A program made the position numbers and the translations under genes. A model generated the notes under the pieces. That model had not been told where the DNA came from and made no database searches. It worked only from the letters and a program-made list of their open reading frames with translations. This document shows positions 40,482 to 49,360 of a stretch of DNA of 64,000 bases, piece by piece (within the stretch, counting starts at the first letter, position 1; each line of letters starts with the position of its first letter). The stretch is from a virus, in IMG/VR virus record IMGVR_UViG_3300044729_001198, positions 62,001 through 126,000 of that record; one strand, written 5' to 3'.

Positions 40482-40657
40482 TTATTTTCCTTGGTTTTGT
40501 AGGGAAACACTTTGTTTAGAGTTTGTTGCCTAGCAGCACAACCACAATCTTCTGCCCCAACGGCTTTAGCTATTTGTTCTGCTAATACATCTAATTTTGT
40601 AGCTGATGTAATTTTAGCTATTGTATCACCAAGTCCTTTAGATTGATTCGTTTCCAT
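40478..40657 (-). CDS. Small CxC protein, conserved-looking in phages
   Basis: A 59-residue protein with GLGDTIAKITSATKLD, a central CGCAARQQTLNKVFPYK motif and basic tail. I recall the GLGDTI...CGC...LNKxFPY pattern from marine and Bacteroidota phages. The function is unknown. The Cys pair may bind metal. It is ATGA-coupled to the kinase. Confidence 0.72.
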   Translation of the reverse strand: METNQSKGLGDTIAKITSATKLDVLAEQIAKAVGAEDCGCAARQQTLNKVFPYKTKENK

Positions 40658-40880
40658 ATTCTTTTATTTCTACTTTAAATCCGTTTTTCGTAAATACTTC
40701 ATAGATTTGTTCAATCTCCGAAGCATCACCACTTTTAATTTCACATCTACCCACTGTATGTGTAATCTCAGCAATTGAACACCCATGTATCAAGGTATAA
40801 CCAAGATATCGTTTCAATATGGATACTACATCATCGAATGAGTGTACGTCATCATTTAATAAATATAGTTTAGATTTCAT
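40638..40880 (-). CDS. ClpS-like protease adaptor
   Basis: An 80-residue protein that follows ClpS from the substrate pocket onward: NDDVHSFDDVVSILKRYLG (the NDD at 9-11), an ITHTVGR segment matching VHxxG (His41, Gly44), and a last strand FKVEIKE. Bacterial ClpS hands N-degron substrates to ClpAP. A phage copy could redirect host proteolysis or block it by occupying ClpA. The flexible N-terminal extension that delivers substrates is almost absent, which favours blocking. Confidence 0.78.
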   Translation of the reverse strand: MKSKLYLLNDDVHSFDDVVSILKRYLGYTLIHGCSIAEITHTVGRCEIKSGDASEIEQIYEVFTKNGFKVEIKEYGNESI

Positions 40881-41068
40881 TAAATGTCGTAGATTATTGT
40901 TTCGGTGGTATTATATTCCGATTTGAATTTACTAATATAAATTGGTAGTTCAACTTCATTTGCTATTTCAGCAACTACAGGCCTACCATCGTCATTCATA
41001 ACATAGATGATGAATGGTTTATTAATTGTTTCTACTTCACCACCAACTCGTTTGATTATTATTTTCAT
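40880..41068 (-). CDS. Hypothetical protein
   Basis: A 62-residue beta-rich protein (MKIIIKRVGGEVETINKPFI) of unknown function. It shares one base with the ClpS-like start. Confidence 0.62.
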   Translation of the reverse strand: MKIIIKRVGGEVETINKPFIIYVMNDDGRPVVAEIANEVELPIYISKFKSEYNTTETIIYDI

Positions 41069-41255
41069 TGTCCTTCTCCATAACCTTTAGCAGTTCTTGA
41101 AGATGAATACATTTTTCATACTCTTCTACAACAGTATAGTATTCGGTCAAGTTACTAATTAGGTTTTTCTTAACGATATCATCCACATTGTTTGGATTGT
41201 ACAATAATATGCTGTACACTTCATCCATAGCTTTATGTTTGAAATCTATACCCAT
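41037..41255 (-). CDS. Hypothetical protein
   Basis: A 72-residue helical protein (EYYTVVEEYEKCIHLQELLK) of unknown function, overlapping the next gene by 32 nt. Confidence 0.6.
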   Translation of the reverse strand: MGIDFKHKAMDEVYSILLYNPNNVDDIVKKNLISNLTEYYTVVEEYEKCIHLQELLKVMEKDNENNNQTSWW

Positions 41256-41275
41256 AAGTATGAAAAATTAATTAA

Positions 41276-41659
41276 TTAAAACAAAAAACTCTGAGCAGAG
41301 AAAAAGATTAAACCAATGACTGATGTGAAAAGTATCCAAAGAGCTCTGTTTACACCCTCTTTCCAATCCAACATCTTTTCTAATTCTTTTATTTTATTTT
41401 CGTAATAATCTTCTTTACGTTCTTTTTCAAGTCTGAACTCGGTATTACGATTTACTCTAACAATAACCCCATTTTCAGGATTAAGTAGAGTATATTTTAT
41501 TTCAGAAACATCTTCTTTGATGTCTATGTAGTTTTCTTTCATTTCTTGAATGGACAGTTCCATTCGTTTTAACTCCCCATTTGGGAGTTTTGTTTTCATT
41601 TCAGAGATTTCGTGTAATATACTCTCTAATATTTGAGCCTGCGTTTTCGTAGTAGCCAT
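41276..41659 (-). CDS. Coiled-coil protein with C-terminal membrane anchor
   Basis: A 127-residue protein with charged coiled coils over most of its length and a final hydrophobic segment (LWILFTSVIGLIFFSAQSFL). Tail-anchored topology, facing the cytoplasm. The function is unknown. A TATTTAT motif lies 38 nt upstream. Confidence 0.68.
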   Translation of the reverse strand: MATTKTQAQILESILHEISEMKTKLPNGELKRMELSIQEMKENYIDIKEDVSEIKYTLLNPENGVIVRVNRNTEFRLEKERKEDYYENKIKELEKMLDWKEGVNRALWILFTSVIGLIFFSAQSFLF

Positions 41660-41705
41660 AGGTTTCCTATATCGGGGTTTTGTAAACTAAACTGATTATA
41701 AATAG

Positions 41706-42275
41706 TTACAAAAGTCTTTTAAATTGGTCAGAGTAGTATTGTTCTAACAATTCTTTTCTTTCCATGGTGGTTAAATGTTCGACAGCCAGAACGGATTTAA
41801 CTCTAATATTAGGATACTTGTCTTGTAATTGAGCTACGGCTTTTACGTTTTTAATCGAGTCATCCATAAATGCAATGTCGGTGTATCCACTTTTAATGTG
41901 TTTTTCAATCCAATCAGCTTTTGCCTGTGGATTAGCATCACCAAGTGCAACAACATAGACATCTACACCCAAATTCTTCTTGAACCAATACTTGACAGGA
42001 AATCCTAACTTACGAGCAGTAAGAATGGTAACTTTCTTTTCAGGACTTGAAATCATTCTTCGTAACAAATCCACATTCTTTTTGATAACCTTTGGATTAT
42101 TCAACATTCTATTAAAATCACGATAGTCGAATGTATCACCTACTTTTGGTTCATAGACAGCATATTCGGCTGGGTCAAGGGTACTTTCAGTACCATCCGA
42201 ATGCTTTACATAAATATATGACACACTTTTCGCAAGCGTGTCATCGAAATCAAAAACTCTTAACGTTTTACCCAT
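41706..42275 (-). CDS. HAD-superfamily phosphatase
   Basis: A 189-residue protein with motif I VFDFDDTLAKS, TILTARKLGFPVKYWF (motif II) and FMDDSIKNVKAV (motif IV). Probably a phage nucleotidase or polynucleotide phosphatase. It is the third HAD enzyme in the window. The substrate is unknown. Confidence 0.85.
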   Translation of the reverse strand: MGKTLRVFDFDDTLAKSVSYIYVKHSDGTESTLDPAEYAVYEPKVGDTFDYRDFNRMLNNPKVIKKNVDLLRRMISSPEKKVTILTARKLGFPVKYWFKKNLGVDVYVVALGDANPQAKADWIEKHIKSGYTDIAFMDDSIKNVKAVAQLQDKYPNIRVKSVLAVEHLTTMERKELLEQYYSDQFKRLL

Positions 42276-42312
42276 GTATATAAATATTACTATTTCATGA
42301 TTGACATACTAA

Positions 42313-42555
42313 TTAGACGTACATTTCTGAATTTGAGAATGACAAGTGAAGTTCAGCCAAGTCTTTGGCGACCTTTTTAGGATTTAGAAGTTTTTCAGCG
42401 AACACCTCAACTCGGTGAGCATTCACAAACTTCTCTGCGTTTTCATATCCAAGAAACGACTTCAACAATTTTTTACGAAGAATAACATTGTAAACTTCTT
42501 GACCATTTAACTGGCGACCAGCCAACTCAATTTTGTAAGGACGAACACTTTTCAT
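42313..42555 (-). CDS. Hypothetical protein
   Basis: An 80-residue basic protein (MKSVRPYKIELAGRQLNGQE) of unknown function. It uses the shared GAGAGATAT leader and a TTAACA-type promoter. Confidence 0.66.
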   Translation of the reverse strand: MKSVRPYKIELAGRQLNGQEVYNVILRKKLLKSFLGYENAEKFVNAHRVEVFAEKLLNPKKVAKDLAELHLSFSNSEMYV

Positions 42556-42577
42556 AATATCTCTCATTGATTACAGA

Positions 42578-42610
42578 GTAAAGATACTATTTGTTTTTGA
42601 ATAAACCAAG
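42578..42610 (-). promoter_or_regulatory. Promoter with TTAACA element
   Basis: -7 TATCTTTAC and -33 CTTG with a 20-nt spacer. Tandem repeats at about 42616-42634. Confidence 0.78.
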
Positions 42611-42667
42611 CGTTTAATGTTAAATTTATGTTAAACTTATCAACAAGTTATTAACATTATTTTAGTG

Positions 42668-43426
42668 TTATTTCAAATTAGGAATACCACCAATTTTTGG
42701 AATTCTAACTTTCCAAGCGGTGTATATCTTTTTACGAGTGATTGGATTGATAATACCATCATCAACCAATGAATCTAAATAATCATCAACCACATCTTGA
42801 TATGGTTTCTTCAACGTCTTGGCTTTAGAATACAATCCGTGAATGTTAGCATCAACCTCTTTTGGTAATAAGAAGTATTTGTAGAACAATTCTGGGTTTT
42901 GTCTGATTTTGACTCTCATGGCCTCATCACCACGGAGTAGTTTTGATAACTTCAAAGCAGCTGAATCTTTACCATGTGTCAAGTGTTCAATCTCATGTCT
43001 TACCAAATCACGAAGAACTGGCTGAATTTTTGAGAATATTTTTTCGTTATCATCGGGGTGTACTGCAACATTCACTTCGATTGATGGGAAATCGGAATCA
43101 GCTTCAGCGTGACCATCCATGAAAAACTTACCCGGCGTAACGCCATCTTCAGTCACAGCAAACTTTAAATGAACTTCAACATCTACGCCCGATACTGAAT
43201 CTGAAAACTCACCAACGTACAAAGTTCGGTCTTCAGTTTGAAACAAAGTTTGCATATCACTAAATGGCATTGGGTCTTTACGAACAACGTAACCCTTGTA
43301 CTTCTTTGGTGATTCTTGAGTACCTGACCCTTTTAGAGCGTTCTTCATCGTAACGAACACAGCCTTGTTGATTTCACCCGTAAGTTTATCGTACATTCCT
43401 TCTAATATGAGATTCTTTAACTTCAT
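42668..43426 (-). CDS. Putative zincin-like phage protein
   Basis: A 252-residue protein starting MKLKNLILEGM, an N-terminus I associate with virion proteins of T4-like phages. Near residue 143 it carries RHEIEHLTHGKD, a HExxH zinc motif, so a metallopeptidase activity is possible. The ATG lies only 2 nt after the -7 box, so the mRNA would be leaderless or start at Met11. Confidence 0.7.
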   Translation of the reverse strand: MKLKNLILEGMYDKLTGEINKAVFVTMKNALKGSGTQESPKKYKGYVVRKDPMPFSDMQTLFQTEDRTLYVGEFSDSVSGVDVEVHLKFAVTEDGVTPGKFFMDGHAEADSDFPSIEVNVAVHPDDNEKIFSKIQPVLRDLVRHEIEHLTHGKDSAALKLSKLLRGDEAMRVKIRQNPELFYKYFLLPKEVDANIHGLYSKAKTLKKPYQDVVDDYLDSLVDDGIINPITRKKIYTAWKVRIPKIGGIPNLK

Positions 43427-43428
43427 TA

Positions 43429-43460
43429 CAAATATACGAATTAAATTTTATATTTCCAAC
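43429..43460 (-). promoter_or_regulatory. Bacteroidota-type promoter, last before the late region
   Basis: -7 TATATTTG and -33 GTTG with a 20-nt spacer. No further site of this class is seen until 62.2 kb. Confidence 0.7.
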
Positions 43461-44767
43461 TTTGGAGTAGACGATTTGAAATCTTTTTTTCTCATGATAG
43501 TTTTGGCAATTGCCTTGTTGGCTTGTTTCATAAACGGAATGTTGATGTTGGTTCTATCATCGGTAGCTACCATTTGTTCGTATTTCTCAAGAAACTCGAC
43601 AAATTGTTTTTTATGTTTTGATAATCTCTTAAAGAACCCAATCAATTCAGCTTGTGAGATTTCTTTACCATTTCTTGGGTCATTAAGTCTATCAAAGAAA
43701 TGTTTGTCAGTAAGAACTACATCCAATGGATTTAAAAACTTATCAGCAACTCTATCGATGTCTTTCAAATCATCCATAGGGATTTCGTTGATTACACTCT
43801 CACTTGCGCCTGTTTTTGAGAACGTGGGTTTTTGACCTTTCTTTTGTTCGCCACCCTTTTTAGCATCACCCGATTTCTTTTGGTCTGCTCTTTTTCTTCT
43901 TACAAATGCGGCTCTACCATCAGGTCCAAGTTTTGCAGCTTTTTCTTTTGATAAACAAGCAGCATATGCATCTCCATCATCACCATCACCACACTTACCT
44001 AACCTTTGACCATCAGTTCCATATCTATCCCAACCACCACCATCGTTTGAGCCGGTTTTACCTTTACCAAACCAATTTCTTAAATCTTCTTTTAGTTCTT
44101 GGGATTCATTCTTTTTTTTACCTTGACAATGTGCTTTTTGAGAAAACCCTTTTGGATTATTACAATCTATGGAGCGTTTGTATTTCTCACTCCAATCCTC
44201 ATTACGAGCTTTACTTGCTTCAATGGCTTGTAATTGATTCAAAGCATCTTCATATGTGTCATGAGTACCAAGTCTATCACCACCTGATTTTGGGTATACA
44301 ACATACTTACCATCTACTTTTTCAATACGTTCAAACATACCCTTTGTATTGATTTTTCTCCAACCACCACCGGGCATATTAAACAATCTTGCTGGGATTG
44401 GTAGGATTGCTCCTACTTTTAACATCGGATGTTTAACTGGCGTGTGAATTAAACGAGTAAGATACATTCGAGTTTTATTATCAACACCATACAATTCAAC
44501 CTCAACCTCAATCTTTTGATTTGATATTTTGATTGGACCTTTGTACAAACCTTTTGTAGGACCTTCGTTTAAAGTAGACTCGGTAATTTCAGCATCCATG
44601 TATTTTTTATACAACATCATTAAAAATGGTATAAGGTCGTGAACCATCTTTTGTTTTTCAGCTTGATTATTTTTTGATACTATAACCTTGTCAGTAGCGC
44701 TGGGTGGATTATGTACTGCGTTTACAGCTTGTCTTTGTATTTGCCGCTTAGTAACTCGTAATGCCAT
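43448..44767 (-). CDS. Virion-associated-type protein with DUF5872-like segment
   Basis: A 439-residue protein of several parts: a helical N-terminus, a beta-rich middle (IEVEVELYGVDNKTRMYLTR), then SIDCNNPKGFSQKAHCQGK near 200, then a DUF5872-like Gly/Asp/Lys-rich stretch (WDRYGTDGQRLGKCGDGDDG) with several Cys, and a helical C-terminus. The Cys-rich pieces recur in marine T4-like phage proteins as I recall. Its role is unknown. Confidence 0.62.
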   Translation of the reverse strand: MALRVTKRQIQRQAVNAVHNPPSATDKVIVSKNNQAEKQKMVHDLIPFLMMLYKKYMDAEITESTLNEGPTKGLYKGPIKISNQKIEVEVELYGVDNKTRMYLTRLIHTPVKHPMLKVGAILPIPARLFNMPGGGWRKINTKGMFERIEKVDGKYVVYPKSGGDRLGTHDTYEDALNQLQAIEASKARNEDWSEKYKRSIDCNNPKGFSQKAHCQGKKKNESQELKEDLRNWFGKGKTGSNDGGGWDRYGTDGQRLGKCGDGDDGDAYAACLSKEKAAKLGPDGRAAFVRRKRADQKKSGDAKKGGEQKKGQKPTFSKTGASESVINEIPMDDLKDIDRVADKFLNPLDVVLTDKHFFDRLNDPRNGKEISQAELIGFFKRLSKHKKQFVEFLEKYEQMVATDDRTNINIPFMKQANKAIAKTIMRKKDFKSSTPKLEI

Positions 44768-44838
44768 ATTATATTCTTCCCATTTTTAATAAGTATTTAA
44801 AAATTCATTATCAAGGTATAAAATGGGATTGTAGTTAA

Positions 44839-44985
44839 CTACCTACCTTGACCACGATATAATTTTTTGTAATTCTTCGAATTCTTATTTTTAGACGTTT
44901 TGGTTTTGGCGTGAACGCCTGGTCTGTTAATTTCTTTTTTTTCCACAACATTGATTGTAGAACTTTTAGCTTTTGGTTTTGCCAT
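44839..44985 (-). CDS. Small basic conserved-looking phage protein
   Basis: A 48-residue protein with RPGVHAKTKTSKNKNSKNYK and the ending YRGQGR, a pattern I recall from T4-like phages. It is nearly all Lys, Asn and Ser, so probably RNA or DNA binding. AGGAG precedes the start. Confidence 0.78.
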   Translation of the reverse strand: MAKPKAKSSTINVVEKKEINRPGVHAKTKTSKNKNSKNYKKLYRGQGR

Positions 44986-45000
44986 TTTCGAATCTCCTAA

Positions 45001-45828
45001 TTAGAGGTCTACTTCTTCGACCTCAATTTTAATTTTCGGAACGTAGCCCTCTGGTAATCTAACAATGATACCATTGAACTTTTCCACTTTTGATTTAAAG
45101 TAATGTAATGTCAAAACTCTATCAGTCAAGTTTAACATAAGTTGTGATGATGTACTCATTTTGGGAGTATCACGTCTCATGTTCAACGGACTGTCTTGCT
45201 TATATAACTGTTTTCTTAAATTTTGTAATATTCCAATTGGGTCATCGCTGACCTTGTTTGTCATTTTTTCAGCTGACATTTTTCTAATCTTCGAAGACAA
45301 GTAATCAGGTCCTTTTGTGTAACCAGCATCAGCATAATGATATCCATGGTTAGTTCTTACAAAGTTATCTGAATCTATATCTCTAATGTCAATTTTGGGA
45401 TTGTGTTTTGATGTCATCTCAACGGATACTGCTGTTTGTGGATTTGATACCAAAGTATGTCCTTTAACACCACCATCTACTTTAACAACACTTGTTAGGG
45501 CTTTACCCAATGTTTTATGACTCAATGCTTTACGGATTCTAGCACCATCCTTTGAGGGTTTACCACCCTTTTTCACAATCTTCTTTTCATTTTCATCATA
45601 TCCAACCATGAGTGCTGTATTCAAAATACCAATGCCATACTCATTCATACCCTCTGACCAATCGGTTATCATATCACGAAGATAAGCTACTTCAACACCA
45701 TCCACAATTTCATGTACTATTTCTAATTGAGGCATGTAAGCTCGGTCACGGTTCTTAGCCATTACAAGTGTATCACCAACTCTTTTGGCTACAACAATAC
45801 ACTCGTTGATTAGGATGTCTTTCTTCAT
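45001..45828 (-). CDS. Ntn-hydrolase of the C45/acyltransferase type
   Basis: A 275-residue protein with a possible N-terminal nucleophile Cys10, followed by GDTLVMAKNRDRAY and GMNEYGIGILNTALM. This Cys, NRD and Gly/Asn pattern matches C45 peptidases and related choloylglycine-type amidases. Such enzymes self-cleave to expose Cys, here after about nine residues. The substrate may be an amide in the cell wall or a virion precursor. It ends the surface/export run. Confidence 0.65.
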   Translation of the reverse strand: MKKDILINECIVVAKRVGDTLVMAKNRDRAYMPQLEIVHEIVDGVEVAYLRDMITDWSEGMNEYGIGILNTALMVGYDENEKKIVKKGGKPSKDGARIRKALSHKTLGKALTSVVKVDGGVKGHTLVSNPQTAVSVEMTSKHNPKIDIRDIDSDNFVRTNHGYHYADAGYTKGPDYLSSKIRKMSAEKMTNKVSDDPIGILQNLRKQLYKQDSPLNMRRDTPKMSTSSQLMLNLTDRVLTLHYFKSKVEKFNGIIVRLPEGYVPKIKIEVEEVDL

Positions 45829-45839
45829 AATAATAAATA

Positions 45840-46238
45840 TCAGTCTAAAGCATCTTCCAATGATTTTTTCACTGCAATGCTAAATTCAGTTCTTTCAAAT
45901 GGTAAATTCTCATCTTGGAGTTGTAACAAAGTAGCAGCAACGTTTGTTTTTGCTATTCCCGTACCAAGGTATTCCTTACCATCAATAACTACTTTACTCT
46001 TAACTATTGTTTTTTTTGATTTAAATTCAAATGGCCCGATTCTTAATCCTTGAGTTGGAGCTTCGATTGATAAAATTACAACTTCAACGGGCTTTCCATC
46101 GGGGCATAATTGGTACTTTTCTTGTATCATGTCTTCAGTAATTTGTCTGATACCATATGTTAGTTTTTTCTCGTCTACTCCATTCATACTGGCTAATGAG
46201 GTGACTGCTGCTACGAAATAACAAATGAGTGTGTTCAT
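45840..46238 (-). CDS. Probable exported protein of the surface module
   Basis: A 132-residue protein with a weak signal peptide (MNTLICYFVAAVTSLASMNG) and a compact alpha-beta body. No family recognised. Its place right after the C-type lectin gene and near the CsgG-like gene suggests an accessory periplasmic role. Confidence 0.55.
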   Translation of the reverse strand: MNTLICYFVAAVTSLASMNGVDEKKLTYGIRQITEDMIQEKYQLCPDGKPVEVVILSIEAPTQGLRIGPFEFKSKKTIVKSKVVIDGKEYLGTGIAKTNVAATLLQLQDENLPFERTEFSIAVKKSLEDALD

Positions 46239-46247
46239 GGTGTTTCC

Positions 46248-47912
46248 TTAATATGTTAGTTTTGATTGATAGGTATAACCGGGCGATAATAAATAGAAGT
46301 TAGTAGTTCCTCCCGATGTTGGTGTAAATGTATAATTTGTTGTGATTCCTGGAATTGTAGATTTTAAATTCGTAGTTCCATTAGATAGTGTAGTCCATTG
46401 ACTTGATGTAAACAATAGCGTTTTTTTGGTAAATGACAACCCATTCAGTATTCGTGCTACATGGTATACATCACCCACAGTCACATAACCATCATTGTTT
46501 AAATCACACTTATGATATTGATATGATTTTAGTGGGATTTCACCAATAGATACTTTTGATGGTCCTATAAAATCTGAAGAACTTATATTGGATGAAACCT
46601 TTGGAGTAACGACTTCAATATAATATTGCTTTGATGGGTTATATGTTTTACTAAATGAGTATCTACCATTCACATCAGTAACTATACTATCTTCCATAAC
46701 CCAATCGGTTGTATCAACTATGTAATCAAATTCAATTACATATGGAAGTGAGCTATTTGGTAAATCATTCCATCTACCACCAGATACAAATTGAATATAG
46801 TCCTCACCACCAGCGTTATTTGGTTCTCCACTATTCCAATTTAAATATTTCATCCTACCATACCGATATGAAATACTCATCCAAGCCCTATCAATCTCAT
46901 CGTCTGATAATTTTCTATTAAATATTCTGAAATATCCCAATCTATATTTACCATAAGCACCACTACCCATATTTGTGGATTCGGATTTGGCCAAAGCATA
47001 ATACATACCATTTGAAGAATTACTATGTGGTACTTCCCTATTGAATGTGGACGTTCCAAAGTAAGTGCCATCCAAATAACCCCTTAAAGTAGAACCATCA
47101 TATGTCATTGTTATCAAATGCCATGTGTTCATCGAGATTGTCGTTGATATACTTGATATAGTACCACCCGTATTCCAAAACCCAACTTTCAATGTACCAC
47201 TTGTGGTTATTTCCATAACAGCAGCATGCCAACCACTCGAAGCGCTACCCGTACCAAGCTCGGTAACTAATATACCGGCTGATTCCGGATAACATAATAA
47301 TTGTAAAGTTTGAACCTCTGACACATTAGGAAAACTGCCAGAAACGTCACCTGTTATTGAGTAATCATTTGTACCATCAAATTGTACATAATTACCACTT
47401 GAAGTTGTTAGGGTTGGCCCATTGTACATTGTTGCGTTTTTACTACCAACGTTATCTACTAAAGTTGTAGTGTAATTTTTAGAATCATAATTGTGTTTAT
47501 AATCATCAATATCATTTTCAGTCCATCTCCAACCCCCATTAGGTTCGGAATAAAAAGCACCACCTTTATCTTGATACAGCCCAATCCAACCCGATGGCCA
47601 TGTTCCAAACAAAAAAGAATTTTCACCTGAAGTTGATATTGTTGCTAAATGACCACCCATGTTCTCACATGCGGATTTTGCACTTGTCCAAGTGGAATTA
47701 CTCGTAGACCTATAGTATGAGTGACCATTGTAGTTTGTTTGTGAAGTAAATCCGGTAATATTTGGTATTACTCTACTATAAAGTTTTACAGGTACATTTT
47801 TTACACCAGTATCTCCCTCGGTTCTAATGTATCCGGAATGACTCCAGGTTTGAGAATATCCTTGGATTTGTACTAATAGTATAAAAATAAGAGTTAAAAT
47901 AAACTGTTTCAT
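46248..47912 (-). CDS. Exported C-type lectin protein with LamG insertion and dockerin
   Basis: A 554-residue protein. After signal peptide MKQFILTLIFILLVQIQGYS comes a C-type lectin domain (SYYRSTSNSTWTSAKSACEN, GWIGLYQDKGG) that is interrupted by a LamG-like concanavalin domain of about 210 residues (WHLITMTYDGSTLRGYLDG). The lectin then resumes (YLNWNSGEPNNAGGEDYIQF). A dockerin-type calcium loop (CDLNNDGYVTVGDVYHVARI) follows. The start is the second Met, where the ATG overlaps the upstream stop by ATGA. A lectin split by LamG is unusual. Confidence 0.78.
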   Translation of the reverse strand: MKQFILTLIFILLVQIQGYSQTWSHSGYIRTEGDTGVKNVPVKLYSRVIPNITGFTSQTNYNGHSYYRSTSNSTWTSAKSACENMGGHLATISTSGENSFLFGTWPSGWIGLYQDKGGAFYSEPNGGWRWTENDIDDYKHNYDSKNYTTTLVDNVGSKNATMYNGPTLTTSSGNYVQFDGTNDYSITGDVSGSFPNVSEVQTLQLLCYPESAGILVTELGTGSASSGWHAAVMEITTSGTLKVGFWNTGGTISSISTTISMNTWHLITMTYDGSTLRGYLDGTYFGTSTFNREVPHSNSSNGMYYALAKSESTNMGSGAYGKYRLGYFRIFNRKLSDDEIDRAWMSISYRYGRMKYLNWNSGEPNNAGGEDYIQFVSGGRWNDLPNSSLPYVIEFDYIVDTTDWVMEDSIVTDVNGRYSFSKTYNPSKQYYIEVVTPKVSSNISSSDFIGPSKVSIGEIPLKSYQYHKCDLNNDGYVTVGDVYHVARILNGLSFTKKTLLFTSSQWTTLSNGTTNLKSTIPGITTNYTFTPTSGGTTNFYLLSPGYTYQSKLTY

Positions 47913-49360
47913 AATAATATTTTTGTACCTGTCATTAACTGCCAGTTTAAAACTGACTGATTTAACTGATATACTCCTGCAAAACTTATACTCCATTTGA
48001 ACTTATCCGTAACTTTAAAATCGGTATTAATCATAGGCACCATCAAGAACCCACTTTTATACCACTGTCCCTCATAATAAAATATGTATGGAGAATATAC
48101 TGACAACAATAATACGTTAGCTCCTATAGATTTTCCACCTTTAAAGTTTGTAAATCCACCACCAACTAATGAAAAGTTTTGGAAATTACCTTTACCCAAG
48201 TAACCATATGTGTAGTTTCCACCTATCATCCAAGTTACAGGACCCGTCTTTTGAGCATTTAATAATGATGTTGTATTAAACCAATCCGTTTTAAAGTTTG
48301 TCATAAATGAGTTTGAAAATATACCCATGTATCCATTTTTTTTTAATGAGCCATATAGAGTAACATTTGTTACGTTTTCTCCGGTTTGATAGTTGACGTT
48401 AACACCTTTAATGAATGTTTGTTTAGTATTCAAGTGAGTCATAGATACATTTATCTTGTAGTTATCAAGGCCTGATTCTGAAATATCACCGGAATTTCTG
48501 ATTATTACGATATCACCTGCGCCAATCAAAGCACCCCTACCCACTTTTTCTTGTTTAGATTTAGATTTATTTCCACCGGAAGAACCACCACCACCCTCAC
48601 TCGATTCGGATTCACCACCGGTAGCGGATGCGTTTGTTTGACTTGTACCACCACCTTCAGATGTGGTACTTCCCTCGGAGTTAGGAGTTGTTTCGGATGA
48701 TGGTTGTCCCTGTGAGCCCCCATTAGAACCACCACTCGAAGAACCGCCAGTATTTCCACCACCACTACCACCACCACTATTACCATTTCCACCAGTTGAA
48801 CCACCACCAGAGCCGCCACTTGGAGGTTTACTACCACCGGAATTGTTAGAGCCAGAATTGTTAGAGCCACCCTCTCCACCTTCACCACCTTCGCCATTAT
48901 CATTTGAGTTAGAACTTCCGCCAGATGAGGATGAACTGCCTGACATAGAACCCCCCACACCCCCAGCAGTTGAGGCTGCGCCTGACATTGTACTACCCAT
49001 GGAAGCAGCCATACTTACAATGCCAGTTATTGATGCTACGTTATTAGCTGATTGTGAACCGAGTTGAGTGTTAAAATCGTTTGTTACGGTTTCACCTTGA
49101 CCAGCACATGGGTCGACTCCGGGTGGAAATTGTGCATTAATAGAAGCAACCCAAGCTTCATAAGCACCACCTTGAAGTTCAGCCCAAGTAAATATACGAG
49201 TTTGACCAGCATAATTCATTATTGTGCCAGTACCACTTGGTGGTAGATTTATCGTTTTTTGTTGACCAGTACACGGGTCTATATAACGATAAGTGGACTG
49301 CCCATATAGGGACAATCCACTTAAAAGTAAGATAAATAATATAAATTGTTTACCAGCCAT
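47909..49360 (-). CDS. Exported Gly/Ser-rich protein with C-terminal beta-barrel-like domain
   Basis: A 483-residue protein: signal peptide (FILFILLLSGLSLYG), a folded part with two Cys, a low-complexity Gly/Ser/Asn stretch at about 130-280, and a C-terminal third with alternating aromatic strands (YGYLGKGNFQNFSLVGGGFT, TDKFKWSISFAGVYQL) ending in hydrophobic residues, like an outer-membrane barrel. It may be a phage-encoded outer-membrane protein. Plus-strand reading frames over the Gly/Ser stretch are artefacts. Confidence 0.65.
   Translation of the reverse strand: MAGKQFILFILLLSGLSLYGQSTYRYIDPCTGQQKTINLPPSGTGTIMNYAGQTRIFTWAELQGGAYEAWVASINAQFPPGVDPCAGQGETVTNDFNTQLGSQSANNVASITGIVSMAASMGSTMSGAASTAGGVGGSMSGSSSSSGGSSNSNDNGEGGEGGEGGSNNSGSNNSGGSKPPSGGSGGGSTGGNGNSGGGSGGGNTGGSSSGGSNGGSQGQPSSETTPNSEGSTTSEGGGTSQTNASATGGESESSEGGGGSSGGNKSKSKQEKVGRGALIGAGDIVIIRNSGDISESGLDNYKINVSMTHLNTKQTFIKGVNVNYQTGENVTNVTLYGSLKKNGYMGIFSNSFMTNFKTDWFNTTSLLNAQKTGPVTWMIGGNYTYGYLGKGNFQNFSLVGGGFTNFKGGKSIGANVLLLSVYSPYIFYYEGQWYKSGFLMVPMINTDFKVTDKFKWSISFAGVYQLNQSVLNWQLMTGTKILL

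Noticed and set aside
43906-44352. Plus-strand His-rich frame of 148 residues
   Set aside because: Antisense of the DUF5872-like gene. The His runs arise from complementary Asp/Gly codons.
46248-47912. Diversity-generating retroelement acting on the C-type lectin
   Set aside because: No reverse transcriptase and no template repeat in the window. The lectin end looks like an ordinary domain.
48663-49067. Plus-strand Pro/Glu-rich open frame over the Gly/Ser stretch
   Set aside because: It is the antisense of a Gly/Ser/Thr low-complexity region. All credible genes here are on the minus strand.
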